DNA from: Oscillospiraceae bacterium | GTDB lineage: Bacteria > Bacillota > Clostridia > Oscillospirales > Oscillospiraceae | Length of the DNA stretch: 64,000 nt | Reading direction: 5' to 3' | NCBI GenBank assembly: GCA_009780435.1 | Contig: WRAB01000008.1 | Location: 24,781-88,780, forward strand | Part shown: one piece after another, positions 37,412 to 45,669 of the stretch | How the letters are laid out: each line of letters begins with the position of its first letter | How positions within the stretch are numbered: the stretch's first letter is position 1 | Notes under the pieces: generated by a model | The model's input: only the letters and a program-made list of their open reading frames with translations | What the model was told of the DNA's origin: nothing | Database searches by the model: none | Program-made: the position numbers and the translations under genes

Positions 37412-38758
37412 ATGAAAATCCTAGGAAACGGCGTCGTCATCACCCTGGATGACGCTGTCGGCGTGCTCCACAACGGAGCCGTATTGTACGAGCGAGATAA
37501 AATCGTCGCAGTGGGGGATACGGCAGAACTGCGGGCCAAGTATCCCCATGCGGCCTACACCGATGTGGGGGGCCGTGTCGTTATGCCGGGGCTGATCAAT
37601 ACCCACTCCCACATCTACAGCGCCATGGCCCGCGGTATGTTCTTGAAAAATGCCAAAGTCAGCCATGATTTCAATCAGGTGCTAGAAAACCTCTGGTGGA
37701 AGCTGGACCGGAAGCTTAGCTTAGACGACGTGCGCTACAGCGCCTACCACACCTACATGGAGGGCATTCGATTTGGCGTCACCACCCTCTTTGACCACCA
37801 CGCCAGCTTTCGGGGAGATGCCGTGGCGGGTTCCTTGGAGACCATCGGCCAGGTGGCCCGGGAATTGGGCGTGCGGACGTCTCTCTGCTTTGAGGTCTCC
37901 GACCGCAACGGGCCGGAACTGGCCCAGGCGTCCCTGGATGAGAACATCCGGTGGATCAAAGCCGTCCAGGCGGAGAAAAATCCGCTGCTCCACGCCATGT
38001 TCGGTCTCCACGCCTCTTTCACTGTCGGGGAGGAGACCATGATCCGAGCCGCCGAGGCGGGACAGGTACTGGATGCGGGGTTCCACGTCCACACGGCGGA
38101 GGGGCCGGCAGATGCGCTCCACTGTCTGACCACATACGGCAAACCCATCGTCCGGCGGTTCTACGACCACGGAATACTGGGGGAAAAGAGCATCGCCGTC
38201 CACTGTATCCACATCAACGACGAGGAGATCGCACTCCTCAAAGAGACCGGGACGGCTGTAATCCACAACCCGGAGTCCAATATGGGCAACGCCGTAGGGT
38301 GCGCCAATGTGCCGCGGCTCTTAAAAGAGGGCATCCTGGTGGGCCTCGGGACCGACGCCTACACCCAGGACATGTTTGAATCCCTGAAAGTGGCCAATAT
38401 AATCCACAAGCACGTGGCGGGGGATCCGGCGGCCACCGGCGGCGAGATACAGGGATTATTGCTCCGCAATAACCGCCAAATTGCCGCCCGGCACTTTGAG
38501 ACGCCAATCGGTCAGCTTGTGCCGGGGTGCGCCGCCGATCTGGTGGTGGTGGACTATATCCCCAGCACGCCCCTAGATAGCGTCAACTACACGGGACACA
38601 TGACCTTCGGATTCTCCGGCCCCATGGTGTCCGGCACCATCATCGCCGGGGAGACCGTCTACTGGGATCGGCAATTTACCAAAGTGGACGAGGAAAAAAT
38701 CTACGCCGAGAGCAGAACATACGCCAGGGGCCTCTGGAATCGGCTGGAATCAGAATAG
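37412..38758 (+). CDS. ssnA: SsnA-type aminohydrolase
   Basis: Putative Zn-dependent aminohydrolase related to guanine and chlorohydrolase-type deaminases, 448 aa, start at 37412 with CGGAGG upstream. Metal ligands: GLINTHSHIYSAM (HxH), HVHTAEGP, IAVHCIHIND and GLGTDAYTQDM (Asp). It is a constant member of the selenium-linked purine cluster (E. coli ssnA) and of the gut urate cluster. Its substrate is not settled. Confidence 0.95.
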   Translation: MKILGNGVVITLDDAVGVLHNGAVLYERDKIVAVGDTAELRAKYPHAAYTDVGGRVVMPGLINTHSHIYSAMARGMFLKNAKVSHDFNQVLENLWWKLDRKLSLDDVRYSAYHTYMEGIRFGVTTLFDHHASFRGDAVAGSLETIGQVARELGVRTSLCFEVSDRNGPELAQASLDENIRWIKAVQAEKNPLLHAMFGLHASFTVGEETMIRAAEAGQVLDAGFHVHTAEGPADALHCLTTYGKPIVRRFYDHGILGEKSIAVHCIHINDEEIALLKETGTAVIHNPESNMGNAVGCANVPRLLKEGILVGLGTDAYTQDMFESLKVANIIHKHVAGDPAATGGEIQGLLLRNNRQIAARHFETPIGQLVPGCAADLVVVDYIPSTPLDSVNYTGHMTFGFSGPMVSGTIIAGETVYWDRQFTKVDEEKIYAESRTYARGLWNRLESE

Positions 38759-38768
38759 GAGTGATCGT

Positions 38769-41700
38769 ATGGGAGAACTGATGCACCCCATCCCCTTTGA
38801 CAAATTGATCCACTGGGCCAGACAGGAATATGCGGATCAGGGAGCCATCTTTGGCATCCGCAAGAATAAATTTTACGCCGCCCAGGGGGCGAAATCCTGG
38901 TTCGGGGAGCGGTTGGGTACAGTGATCGGCCCCGCGGCGGGCCCCCACTCTCAACTGGCGCAAAATATTGTGGCCGCCTATCTGACGGGCAGCCGGTTCA
39001 TAGAGCTCAAAACCGTCCAAAAGATGGACGGGGCGGAGCTCCGGGCCTGTATCCAGCGGCCCTGTATCAACGCCCAGGACGAGGCCTACAACGTGGAGTG
39101 GTCAACGGAGCTCACCGTCCAGGAGGCCTTTGACGAGTATCTCAAGGCCTGGTTCGCCCTCCACGTGCTCCAGGCGGAACTGGGCATCTCCAAAGAGCGG
39201 GATTTCGCCTTCAACATGAGCGTGGGCTACGATCTGGAGGGGATCAAATCCCCGAAGATTGACGAGTATATCGAAGGCCTGAAAGACGCTTCTACTACGT
39301 CGATCTGGAAGACCTGTATGGCATTCTTGGAGACGCATATTGACAGCTTCGAGCACCTGACCCGAGGAGATTTGGCGAACATCTCCCCCCAAGTGTGTAC
39401 GTCCATCACCTTGTCCACTCTCCACGGCTGTCCCCCGGAGGAGATCGAGCGGATCGCCGGGTATCTCCTGGAGGAGAAGGGCTTGACCACATTTGTCAAG
39501 TGCAACCCCACCCTGTTGGGCTACGAGACGGCACGAGGCCTCCTAGACGACATGGGCTACACCTATCTGACCTTTGACGACCACCACTTCAAGGCCGACC
39601 TCCAATTTGCCGACGCCGTCCCCATGCTGGAGCGGCTGCAGGGTCTGGCGGGAGAGTTGGGCCTGGGATTCGGCGTCAAGCTGACCAACACCTTCCCTGT
39701 GAAGCAAAAGCGGGGGGAACTCCCCGGCGAGGAGATGTACATGTCCGGCAGAGCGCTCCTGCCCCTGACCTTGGCCGTGGCGGAGCGATTGACGCAAGCC
39801 TTTGACGGCAAACTCCCCATCAGCTACTCCGGCGGCGCCGATGCGGGAAATATTGATCGGATTTTTGCGGCGGGCATTTGGCCCATTACCGTAGCGACGA
39901 CGATACTCAAACCCGGCGGCTACGAGCGGCTGACCCAACTGGCTCAAATGCTGGAGCCGCTGATGGAGCGAGTGGGGGATCGCATCGACGTGACCGCTGT
40001 GGGGGATTTGGCCCGTGGGATCATCACCGAGGCCGCCTATATGAAATCGGCCAGAGAGTACGAGAGCCGCAAGACGGATAGCAAACTCGGTTTATACGAT
40101 TGCTTTAAAGCCCCCTGCAAAGACGGCGGCTGTCCCATCGAACAGCAGATTCCGGAATATGTAGCGCTCGTGGGCGAGGGGAGATACGACGAGGCCATGG
40201 CAGTCATCGCCATGGACAACGCTGCCCCCGCCATTACCGGCGCGATCTGCAACCACGCCTGTCAGAGCAAGTGCACCCGCATGGACTACGAGAGCCCCAT
40301 CCAGATTCGATCAGCCAAACACGTGGCAGTAGAGGCGGCAATGGATCGGTTCCTGGAACAGACGGTTCCGGCGGCGCTGAAAACAGATCAAAAAGCCGTA
40401 ATCATCGGAGCAGGTCCCGCCGGGATCGCCGCCGGGCTCTATCTGCGCCGCAACGGCATGGACGTGACGGTGCGGGAGACGAAAGACCGCCCCTTTGGCA
40501 TGGTGGAGCACGTGATCCCAGAATTTCGGATCAATCCAGAGCAGATTGAACGGGATTATCAACTGGCGATCAAATCTGGCGTACAATTCCAATTCGGCGT
40601 AGACCCGGAGTATCGGATTGCCGAACTCCGGCAGACCTATGATTACGCGATCATCGCAACCGGGGCCTGGGGGCCGGGCAGAGCCTCCGTGAAAGAGGGG
40701 GCCGACAAGTTGATTGACGCCCTGGATCTACTGGCCGACGCCAAGGCCAAAGGCGGCGTGAGCGACCTCCTGGGCCAGCGGGTAGCCGTCATCGGCGGGG
40801 GAGACGTGGCCATGGACTGCGCCCGTGTGGCGGCCCGGAATCCCGGCACGAAAGAATCCGTCATCGTCTACCGCCGGACGAGGGCGTTCATGCCCGCCGA
40901 AAAAGAGGAGATCCGCTTGGCGTTGGAAGACGGCGTCCAAGTCATGGAACTCATCAGCCCGATCACCTATGACGGCACGCATTTGACTTGTGAGAAAATG
41001 GCCCTGGGGGGCTACGACGCCACAGGCCGCCGGGGGATCGATGCCACAGGCGAGACCATATCCCTCCCATTCGACTCTGTCATCACCGCCGTGGGTGCCA
41101 CGGTGGATACAAGGGCCATCACCGCCAATGGGATCGCCCTGGATGCCCGTGGATGCGCCGATTTGTCGGCGGCTCACGAGACCAATTTCCCCGGCGTATA
41201 TGTGATCGGTGATGGCAGATGCGGCCCCGCCACCATTGTCCAGGCCATGGGTGACGCAAAAGTCGCCGTAGCGGATATCTTGGACAAGGCGGGAGTATCC
41301 CACGATTTTGTCCGGGTGGAACGTCTCTGGGATCAAGCCACGCTATATGACCGCAAGGGAGTCTGCTTTACCGAGAGTCCGGAGGCGGGACAGGATCATC
41401 TCCGCTGTCTGGTCTGTGACCAACTCTGCGAAATCTGCAACGATGTCTGCCCCAACCGGGCCAATGTCCATGTGCGAGTAGAGGGGGATCACTTTGCGCA
41501 ACCCCACCAGATTCTCCACATAGACGGCATGTGCAACGAGTGTGGAAACTGCGCCACCTTCTGCCCCCATGACGGCAGCCCCTACCTGGACAAGGTCACG
41601 ATTTTCTGGTCGGAAGAGGGCTTTTTGGAGAGCAAAAACACAGGATTCCTGGCCCTGGGCGGCGGACGTTACCGGGTTCGGACGGAAGATGGCCAGATTG

Positions 41701-41795
41701 CGGGATATCAGAGCGGAGACGGGTCCATCTCATCCCAGTTGGCCCATCTGATCCGGGTGACGGAAACGCAGTATCCGTATTATTTGACAGTGTAA
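38769..41795 (+). CDS. ygfK: YgfK, iron-sulfur flavoprotein oxidoreductase
   Basis: Large multi-domain oxidoreductase, 1008 aa, annotated in E. coli as putative selenate reductase subunit. Residues 1-440: a dihydropyrimidine/dihydroorotate dehydrogenase-like FMN barrel (VCTSITLSTLHGCPPEEIER, then FVKCNPTLLG). Residues about 445-540: GltD-type Cys-rich helical domain (KAPCKDGGCPIEQQIPEY, ICNHACQSKCTR). Residues about 540-850: FAD loop VIIGAGPAGIAAGLYLRR and NAD(P) loop VAVIGGGDVAMDCARVAARN. The C-terminus has Cys motifs CLVCDQLCEICNDVCPNRAN and CNECGNCATFCPHDG for 4Fe-4S clusters. It probably performs a reductive step on the purine ring. Last gene of the cluster. Confidence 0.96.
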   Translation: MGELMHPIPFDKLIHWARQEYADQGAIFGIRKNKFYAAQGAKSWFGERLGTVIGPAAGPHSQLAQNIVAAYLTGSRFIELKTVQKMDGAELRACIQRPCINAQDEAYNVEWSTELTVQEAFDEYLKAWFALHVLQAELGISKERDFAFNMSVGYDLEGIKSPKIDEYIEGLKDASTTSIWKTCMAFLETHIDSFEHLTRGDLANISPQVCTSITLSTLHGCPPEEIERIAGYLLEEKGLTTFVKCNPTLLGYETARGLLDDMGYTYLTFDDHHFKADLQFADAVPMLERLQGLAGELGLGFGVKLTNTFPVKQKRGELPGEEMYMSGRALLPLTLAVAERLTQAFDGKLPISYSGGADAGNIDRIFAAGIWPITVATTILKPGGYERLTQLAQMLEPLMERVGDRIDVTAVGDLARGIITEAAYMKSAREYESRKTDSKLGLYDCFKAPCKDGGCPIEQQIPEYVALVGEGRYDEAMAVIAMDNAAPAITGAICNHACQSKCTRMDYESPIQIRSAKHVAVEAAMDRFLEQTVPAALKTDQKAVIIGAGPAGIAAGLYLRRNGMDVTVRETKDRPFGMVEHVIPEFRINPEQIERDYQLAIKSGVQFQFGVDPEYRIAELRQTYDYAIIATGAWGPGRASVKEGADKLIDALDLLADAKAKGGVSDLLGQRVAVIGGGDVAMDCARVAARNPGTKESVIVYRRTRAFMPAEKEEIRLALEDGVQVMELISPITYDGTHLTCEKMALGGYDATGRRGIDATGETISLPFDSVITAVGATVDTRAITANGIALDARGCADLSAAHETNFPGVYVIGDGRCGPATIVQAMGDAKVAVADILDKAGVSHDFVRVERLWDQATLYDRKGVCFTESPEAGQDHLRCLVCDQLCEICNDVCPNRANVHVRVEGDHFAQPHQILHIDGMCNECGNCATFCPHDGSPYLDKVTIFWSEEGFLESKNTGFLALGGGRYRVRTEDGQIAGYQSGDGSISSQLAHLIRVTETQYPYYLTV

Positions 41796-41809
41796 ACACG
41801 GCGATTGAT

Positions 41810-41856
41810 CAAACCCCCACAGAGAGCGGCGAGATGCCGCTTTCTGTGGGGGTTTG
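41810..41856 (+). terminator. Terminator of the urate cluster
   Basis: Long stem CAAACCCCCACAGA-AGCGGC / GCCGCT-TCTGTGGGGGTTTG with GAGAT loop, 14 nt past the ygfK stop. Confidence 0.88.
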
Positions 41857-41880
41857 TTATTATTGCTTTGCGATAGCCGT

Positions 41881-41908
41881 TTGACACTGGTGCATAAAAT
41901 GGTATAAT
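41881..41908 (+). promoter_or_regulatory. Promoter of the DUF6883 gene
   Basis: Perfect TTGACA and TATAAT with a 16-nt spacer, 19 nt before the start codon. Confidence 0.75.
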
Positions 41909-41927
41909 ACCAGTAGGTGGTGGAAAA

Positions 41928-42271
41928 ATGAATCTGTTGCCAAACTTTGAAAAGGCCATTATTCCGAGAGAAAAATTCACGGAATATGTCTTGCATCCGA
42001 TCAAAAGCCGGGGTAAGTGGCTTTTGATCGGAGTGCTTTGGGGTATCATCTAGATAATGCAGATATGTTGATAGATAATATAAAGGGAAATCTAGCAAAC
42101 TTTTCTGTTGAAAGTATGGGTAATAAAGGTTATGGTGAAACCTACGCCGTTTTAATGGAGTTAAAGGGTCCGAATGGAAGGAAAGCGCATGTTATGACCG
42201 CATGGATAGACGACAGGATTTCTGGGGAAATCCGCTTGGTAAGTGCGTATATTAAAACGAGGAAAGGATGA
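41928..42271 (+). pseudogene. DUF6883-like protein, frameshifted
   Basis: The first frame reads MNLLPNFEKAIIPREKFTEY, continues VLHPIKSRGK and then goes out of frame, stopping at 42053. The natural continuation (VAFDRSALGYHLDNADMLID) is in another frame from about 42016 to 42271. Joining the two at GGTAAGTGGC by adding one base restores a protein of about 114 aa with the pattern of DUF6883 (HPIKSRGK...LGY, GPNGRKAHVMTAWI, LVSAYIKT), a family found in toxin and immunity-type small operons. GGTGG is the ribosome site. It is either a real one-base deletion or a sequencing error. Confidence 0.7.
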
Positions 42272-42347
42272 TATTGTTAGTGTGTTTGAGGAGATAGAAA
42301 GACCTGTCAGAACCGCATAAAACAGAAAAACTTAAATGCCTATTCTT

Positions 42348-42376
42348 AGCCAGACAGCCCTCCTGTCTGGCTTTTT
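42348..42376 (+). terminator. Terminator after the DUF6883 remnant
   Basis: Stem AGCCAGACAG / CTGTCTGGCT with a short loop followed by TTTTTG. It lies 12 nt from the convergent acyltransferase stop. Confidence 0.9.
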
Positions 42377-42387
42377 GTATGTTTTAT

Positions 42388-43221
42388 TCAATCGTCAAGA
42401 ACTGCCTTAGACTCACCCAACAACCGCTCCGGGTTTTCCAGGAGCCGCTTATACTCGAACAGCGCTTTTGTCCAGGTTGCGCCCTTACAGATCCGTTCGT
42501 CCATGGCGACGCCGAAGGGCATCACACGCTTTGCTCTGCCGTCTACGCCGGTTTCACGGCTGGGCATCCCCAGGGCGATAAACAGGCTCGTAGTTCCAAA
42601 CTCGTAGAGATGGTGGTAGATATAATTCATCTGGATGGATGCCAGGTTGGAGATAAACAGAGACGTGTGGAACGGACTGAGCTTGATAATGCTCTTGGGC
42701 AAGATGCCCCGCCGATCCGCCCATTTGATCAGGCCAACCAGAAAACCCGGCAAAAGGGGCAGAGACATGAGCCGATCAATAAAATTGTCCATGTTGTTTT
42801 TGGCTTGGGGTTTTTCGTTTTCCCGGATGAGCTCTCGGATCTTCTTAGAGATGGAGAACAGGTCGTCCTCCGGCTCTATATACACTTTGACGACGGTCTC
42901 TTCCACCTCTTCGTCCTCTCGGCGTTTGAGGGTCACGAAGGATACGCATACGTGGTTGCGCTGATAAATCTTTTTGTTTATAACGAACCGGTTGAGTTCG
43001 GGCATTTTTTTGATCATAAGCGCATGGCCGGTGATGATCGCGTCCATGACACCCACATTGTGTCCTTTTGCACGTAGCCCACGCAAGAACTCCTGTAGAT
43101 TCGTCATGTCAAAATCGACTTTGGCAAAGTTTGTGGCGTCGTAGCGTCGATTCATAATGTGCGGGATGATTTTGTCGAATGCGGGGATATTTTTTACCAA
43201 CTTGCCGTCAGATCGGCCCAT
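42388..43221 (-). CDS. E2-like 2-oxoacid dehydrogenase acyltransferase homologue, degenerate active site
   Basis: Stand-alone catalytic-domain homologue of dihydrolipoamide acyltransferases (chloramphenicol acetyltransferase fold), 277 aa. There is no lipoyl or E1/E3-binding domain. Fold markers are VDFDMTNLQEFLRGLRAKGH near the start and FHTSLFISNLASIQMNYIYH and PFGVAMDERICKG near the end. The catalytic HxxxDG motif reads Glu242-Arg-Ile-Cys-Lys246-Gly247, so the general-base His and the Asp are both replaced. It is monocistronic and no dehydrogenase genes are close. It probably has a non-acyltransferase or scaffold role. Confidence 0.85.
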   Translation of the reverse strand: MGRSDGKLVKNIPAFDKIIPHIMNRRYDATNFAKVDFDMTNLQEFLRGLRAKGHNVGVMDAIITGHALMIKKMPELNRFVINKKIYQRNHVCVSFVTLKRREDEEVEETVVKVYIEPEDDLFSISKKIRELIRENEKPQAKNNMDNFIDRLMSLPLLPGFLVGLIKWADRRGILPKSIIKLSPFHTSLFISNLASIQMNYIYHHLYEFGTTSLFIALGMPSRETGVDGRAKRVMPFGVAMDERICKGATWTKALFEYKRLLENPERLLGESKAVLDD

Positions 43222-43331
43222 GATTCCCGCCCCCTCTCACAGTGCCTACCCAATGTACCAGAAATCGACAGGCACGTCAAATTATTGTTGTGGCCTGGTA
43301 TAAAGTGGTTGATAAAAAGTCTACAAATATA

Positions 43332-43360
43332 TTGACAAATTTATAGACCTAGCATATAAT
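43332..43360 (+). promoter_or_regulatory. Promoter of the YefM/RelE-type operon
   Basis: Perfect TTGACA, 17-nt spacer, TATAAT. GTCTA (43319) and TAGAC (43344) half-sites around the -35 box form a possible autoregulation site. Confidence 0.75.
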
Positions 43361-43408
43361 AAGATTAAAAAGAGGAATACTCTCATTAAAAATGTGAGGT
43401 GAACGACA

Positions 43409-43747
43409 ATGTCAAATATGTTTTATCCTAGTAACGTCTTAGACGCATTAGTTCCAATTACAAGATTTAACAGAGGAGAAGCGAATAAGATTTTTGAAGA
43501 AGTCCGGGAGTCTGGATACAAGATTGTTGTGAAAAACAACACGCCGACCTGTGTCATGCTCACACCCGAGCGGTATCAAGAAATGGTGGAGATGATAGAG
43601 GATCACTATTTGCTCGCTTTAGCAGAGGAGCGTCTGAGAAGCGACACCGAAAAGACCTATTCTTTTGAGGACATTTTGGCCAAAAGTGGTCGTACTTCTG
43701 ACGACCTAAAAGATATCCCAATGGAATATGGGGTGGACTTTGAATGA
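43409..43747 (+). CDS. Type II antitoxin, Phd/YefM family
   Basis: Antitoxin and likely autorepressor, 112 aa. The N-terminal Phd/YefM fold is visible in ALVPITRFNRGEANKIFEEV and TPTCVMLTPERYQEMVEMIE. The C-terminal acidic part (DTEKTYSFEDILAKSGRTSD) should wrap the toxin. GAGGTGAACGAC precedes the ATG. Its TGA overlaps the toxin ATG by 4 nt, as is usual for such pairs. Confidence 0.9.
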   Translation: MSNMFYPSNVLDALVPITRFNRGEANKIFEEVRESGYKIVVKNNTPTCVMLTPERYQEMVEMIEDHYLLALAEERLRSDTEKTYSFEDILAKSGRTSDDLKDIPMEYGVDFE

Positions 43748-44049
43748 TGTGGACTGTGGTCTTCACACAAGAGGCCGAAAAAGATTATGATGCACTTGAT
43801 GGCTCCATACAACCCCAAGTAGAAAGCGCCATTTACAAAGTGGCGCAAAATCCGCTTCCCAAGACAGAAGGCGGATATGGTACTCCGCTGGGCGGTAATC
43901 TTGCAGGACTATGCAGAATCAAATTGCGGAAGCTCGGAATCCGTATCGTGTACAAACTTGTCAGGACAGGCACAACGATGAAGATTATTGTGATTGCGGC
44001 CAGAGCAGATGATGCAGTCTATGAGATCGCAGCAAAACGGAATGAGTAA
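43744..44049 (+). CDS. Type II toxin, RelE/ParE superfamily
   Basis: Probable ribosome-dependent mRNA endonuclease (RelE-like), 101 aa. Pattern: WTVVFTQEAEKDYDALDGSI, then the central GGYGTPLGGNLAGLCRIKLR and IRIVYKLVRTGTTMKIIVIA, with basic residues Arg/Lys of the central strand and the final AARADDAVYEIAAKR. It is coupled to the antitoxin. ParE-like gyrase action cannot be ruled out from sequence. Confidence 0.9.
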   Translation: MMWTVVFTQEAEKDYDALDGSIQPQVESAIYKVAQNPLPKTEGGYGTPLGGNLAGLCRIKLRKLGIRIVYKLVRTGTTMKIIVIAARADDAVYEIAAKRNE

Positions 44050-44114
44050 GCGGAGCTTAGCTCCGCTTTTTCACGCCCAAATCCTACATAAACCCCACTT
44101 CTCTGCAAATATTG
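44049..44114 (+). repeat. 66-bp direct repeat, copy 1
   Basis: Starts with the hairpin AGCGGAGCTTAGCTCCGCTT followed by a T-run, which also terminates the toxin gene. It matches 45455-45520 with about five mismatches. Both copies flank the AT-rich gene at 44327-45373. Nothing else was seen in 44115-44326. Confidence 0.85.
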
Positions 44115-44326
44115 AACTGCCAACCCCCTAGCGAGAGGAGCGTACAAAGTGTCAATGGGTGGACTGTGTGATGAATTTTTTAAAATTTAGGAAAAAATGT
44201 TGGTTTTTTGTAAAAGTTTGTGATATGATGCAAAATATAGTAGGAATATGAAGTGTTGCAGGGATTGATGGTTCAAGTAGTTTTAAAGAGTATTTGTGTT
44301 AAGAAGCAAGCAAGGAGGGTTATATT

Positions 44327-45373
44327 GTGAAAAAAATTAGCTTGGGGAAAGTTTCCTCTCCTATGTGGATTGTCTTATTGCTGATTTTTTTATTAGCGCT
44401 AACAATTAGATTAGTTATAGATGTATTTACTATCCCGGAAATAGCAAGAGAATTGATAAGAGAACTTTGTTTAGTGCTCATGTCTATTTCAATGATCCAG
44501 TTTATCATCTCAATTTCTAACAAAGGAGATATTATTAACAATATTATAGAAAAAATCCAATTGAGAGTCTCAAAAGACACTGATTTTCTTGAACTATCTG
44601 ATGAATCAAAAAAAGAAATTTTAAAAAATATGTTTGAGCAGACTTTTTTTGAAAAAGCATATAAAAATAAAAAATATGATGGTGCTTTTGATTTGAACAT
44701 TAAACTGCTATCTGAAGATATCGCAAATAATTTTATTAATAAAATGAAATCATGTAGATATAACGAAAATTTTAGTAGGAATGTTAGAATTATATTACAT
44801 GATGATGATATTGAAATTATAACAACTACTAACTTAACGATTATCAATCCTGCAAATGAAGATGAAAAATTTACTCACGACCCCATGTTTAGACTTAAAA
44901 AAGAATTTGCCTCTTATAACTTACATGAATTTTTTTATAGTGAAGAACCATTAATTGACAGTAATAGGAAGTATCTTGAGAAACCTAAAGTTGCACATAC
45001 TAATTCGTTATATGTAGCTGGAAAGAAGATAACAGTTGATATTAGCAAAGAAATAAATAATCATATTAAGTTCACCACATCATACAGAACCGAGTATAAT
45101 ATGTTTTTTCAAACCTACTGGTTTAAGCATCCATGTGAAAATTTTACGTTAAAGGCATCTATAGACGATAGGAGAGAAAAAAGAGACAATGCATTTGTGA
45201 TTCGCTGGGAAGTATTTTGCAATTCATTAGAAAAAAACGCCATTGCTAGAAGCAAAATGAAACAAACGAATAATGAGATAGACATTATGCGACCAATAAA
45301 GTGGATGCAAGAAGGAAGTGGATATATGTTAGCGTTGAATGAAAGACCTCTAAAAAGTCATTCGGATTCCTAG
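44327..45373 (+). CDS. AT-rich membrane protein of unknown function (348 aa)
   Basis: GTG start with an AAGGAGGG ribosome site. Two N-terminal membrane helices (residues about 12-33 and 43-64, WIVLLLIFLLALTIRLVI and LCLVLMSISMIQFIISIS) precede a helical linker and a C-terminal beta-rich soluble domain (FSRNVRIILHDDDIEIITTT, NNHIKFTTSYRTEYNMFFQT). No family is recognised; the 2TM-plus-beta layout recalls membrane effectors of defence systems, but no nucleotidyltransferase or other defence gene is next to it. Its composition is far more AT-rich than all neighbours (Lys/Asn/Ile-rich), and it lies between two copies of a 66-bp repeat, so it was probably acquired by transfer. Confidence 0.8.
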   Translation: MKKISLGKVSSPMWIVLLLIFLLALTIRLVIDVFTIPEIARELIRELCLVLMSISMIQFIISISNKGDIINNIIEKIQLRVSKDTDFLELSDESKKEILKNMFEQTFFEKAYKNKKYDGAFDLNIKLLSEDIANNFINKMKSCRYNENFSRNVRIILHDDDIEIITTTNLTIINPANEDEKFTHDPMFRLKKEFASYNLHEFFYSEEPLIDSNRKYLEKPKVAHTNSLYVAGKKITVDISKEINNHIKFTTSYRTEYNMFFQTYWFKHPCENFTLKASIDDRREKRDNAFVIRWEVFCNSLEKNAIARSKMKQTNNEIDIMRPIKWMQEGSGYMLALNERPLKSHSDS

Positions 45374-45454
45374 TTACCCTATCGTAGTTACCTTGGTACA
45401 TTTCTTTGAAATACACTAAATAGCCAATAGGCCCAAACAATTTCAAACCACCCC

Positions 45455-45520
45455 AGCGGAGCTTAGCTCCGCTTTTTCACGCCCAAATCCCGCATAAACC
45501 CCGCTCCTCTGCAAATACTG
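45455..45520 (+). repeat. 66-bp direct repeat, copy 2
   Basis: Second copy of the 44049-44114 repeat, with the same AGCGGAGCTTAGCTCCGCTT hairpin and T-run, serving as terminator of the AT-rich gene and lying upstream of gerKA. Confidence 0.85.
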
Positions 45521-45669
45521 ATATTGCGACCATCGCAGGTTGAAAAAAATGAAAGACATCCGCACCTCTCCTTACCCTCTTTCGTAAAGAGGGTGCCGCC
45601 CGCAGGCGGCGGGTGTTTTCTCCGCGCAGCGGATGTCCTGCAACTTGCGCGACAGGAGGAGCATACAAC

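Noticed and set aside
43409..44049. Abortive-infection or defence island around the toxin-antitoxin pair
   Set aside because: Apart from the AT-rich unknown gene there are no recognisable nucleases, restriction genes, nucleotidyltransferases or integrases nearby.
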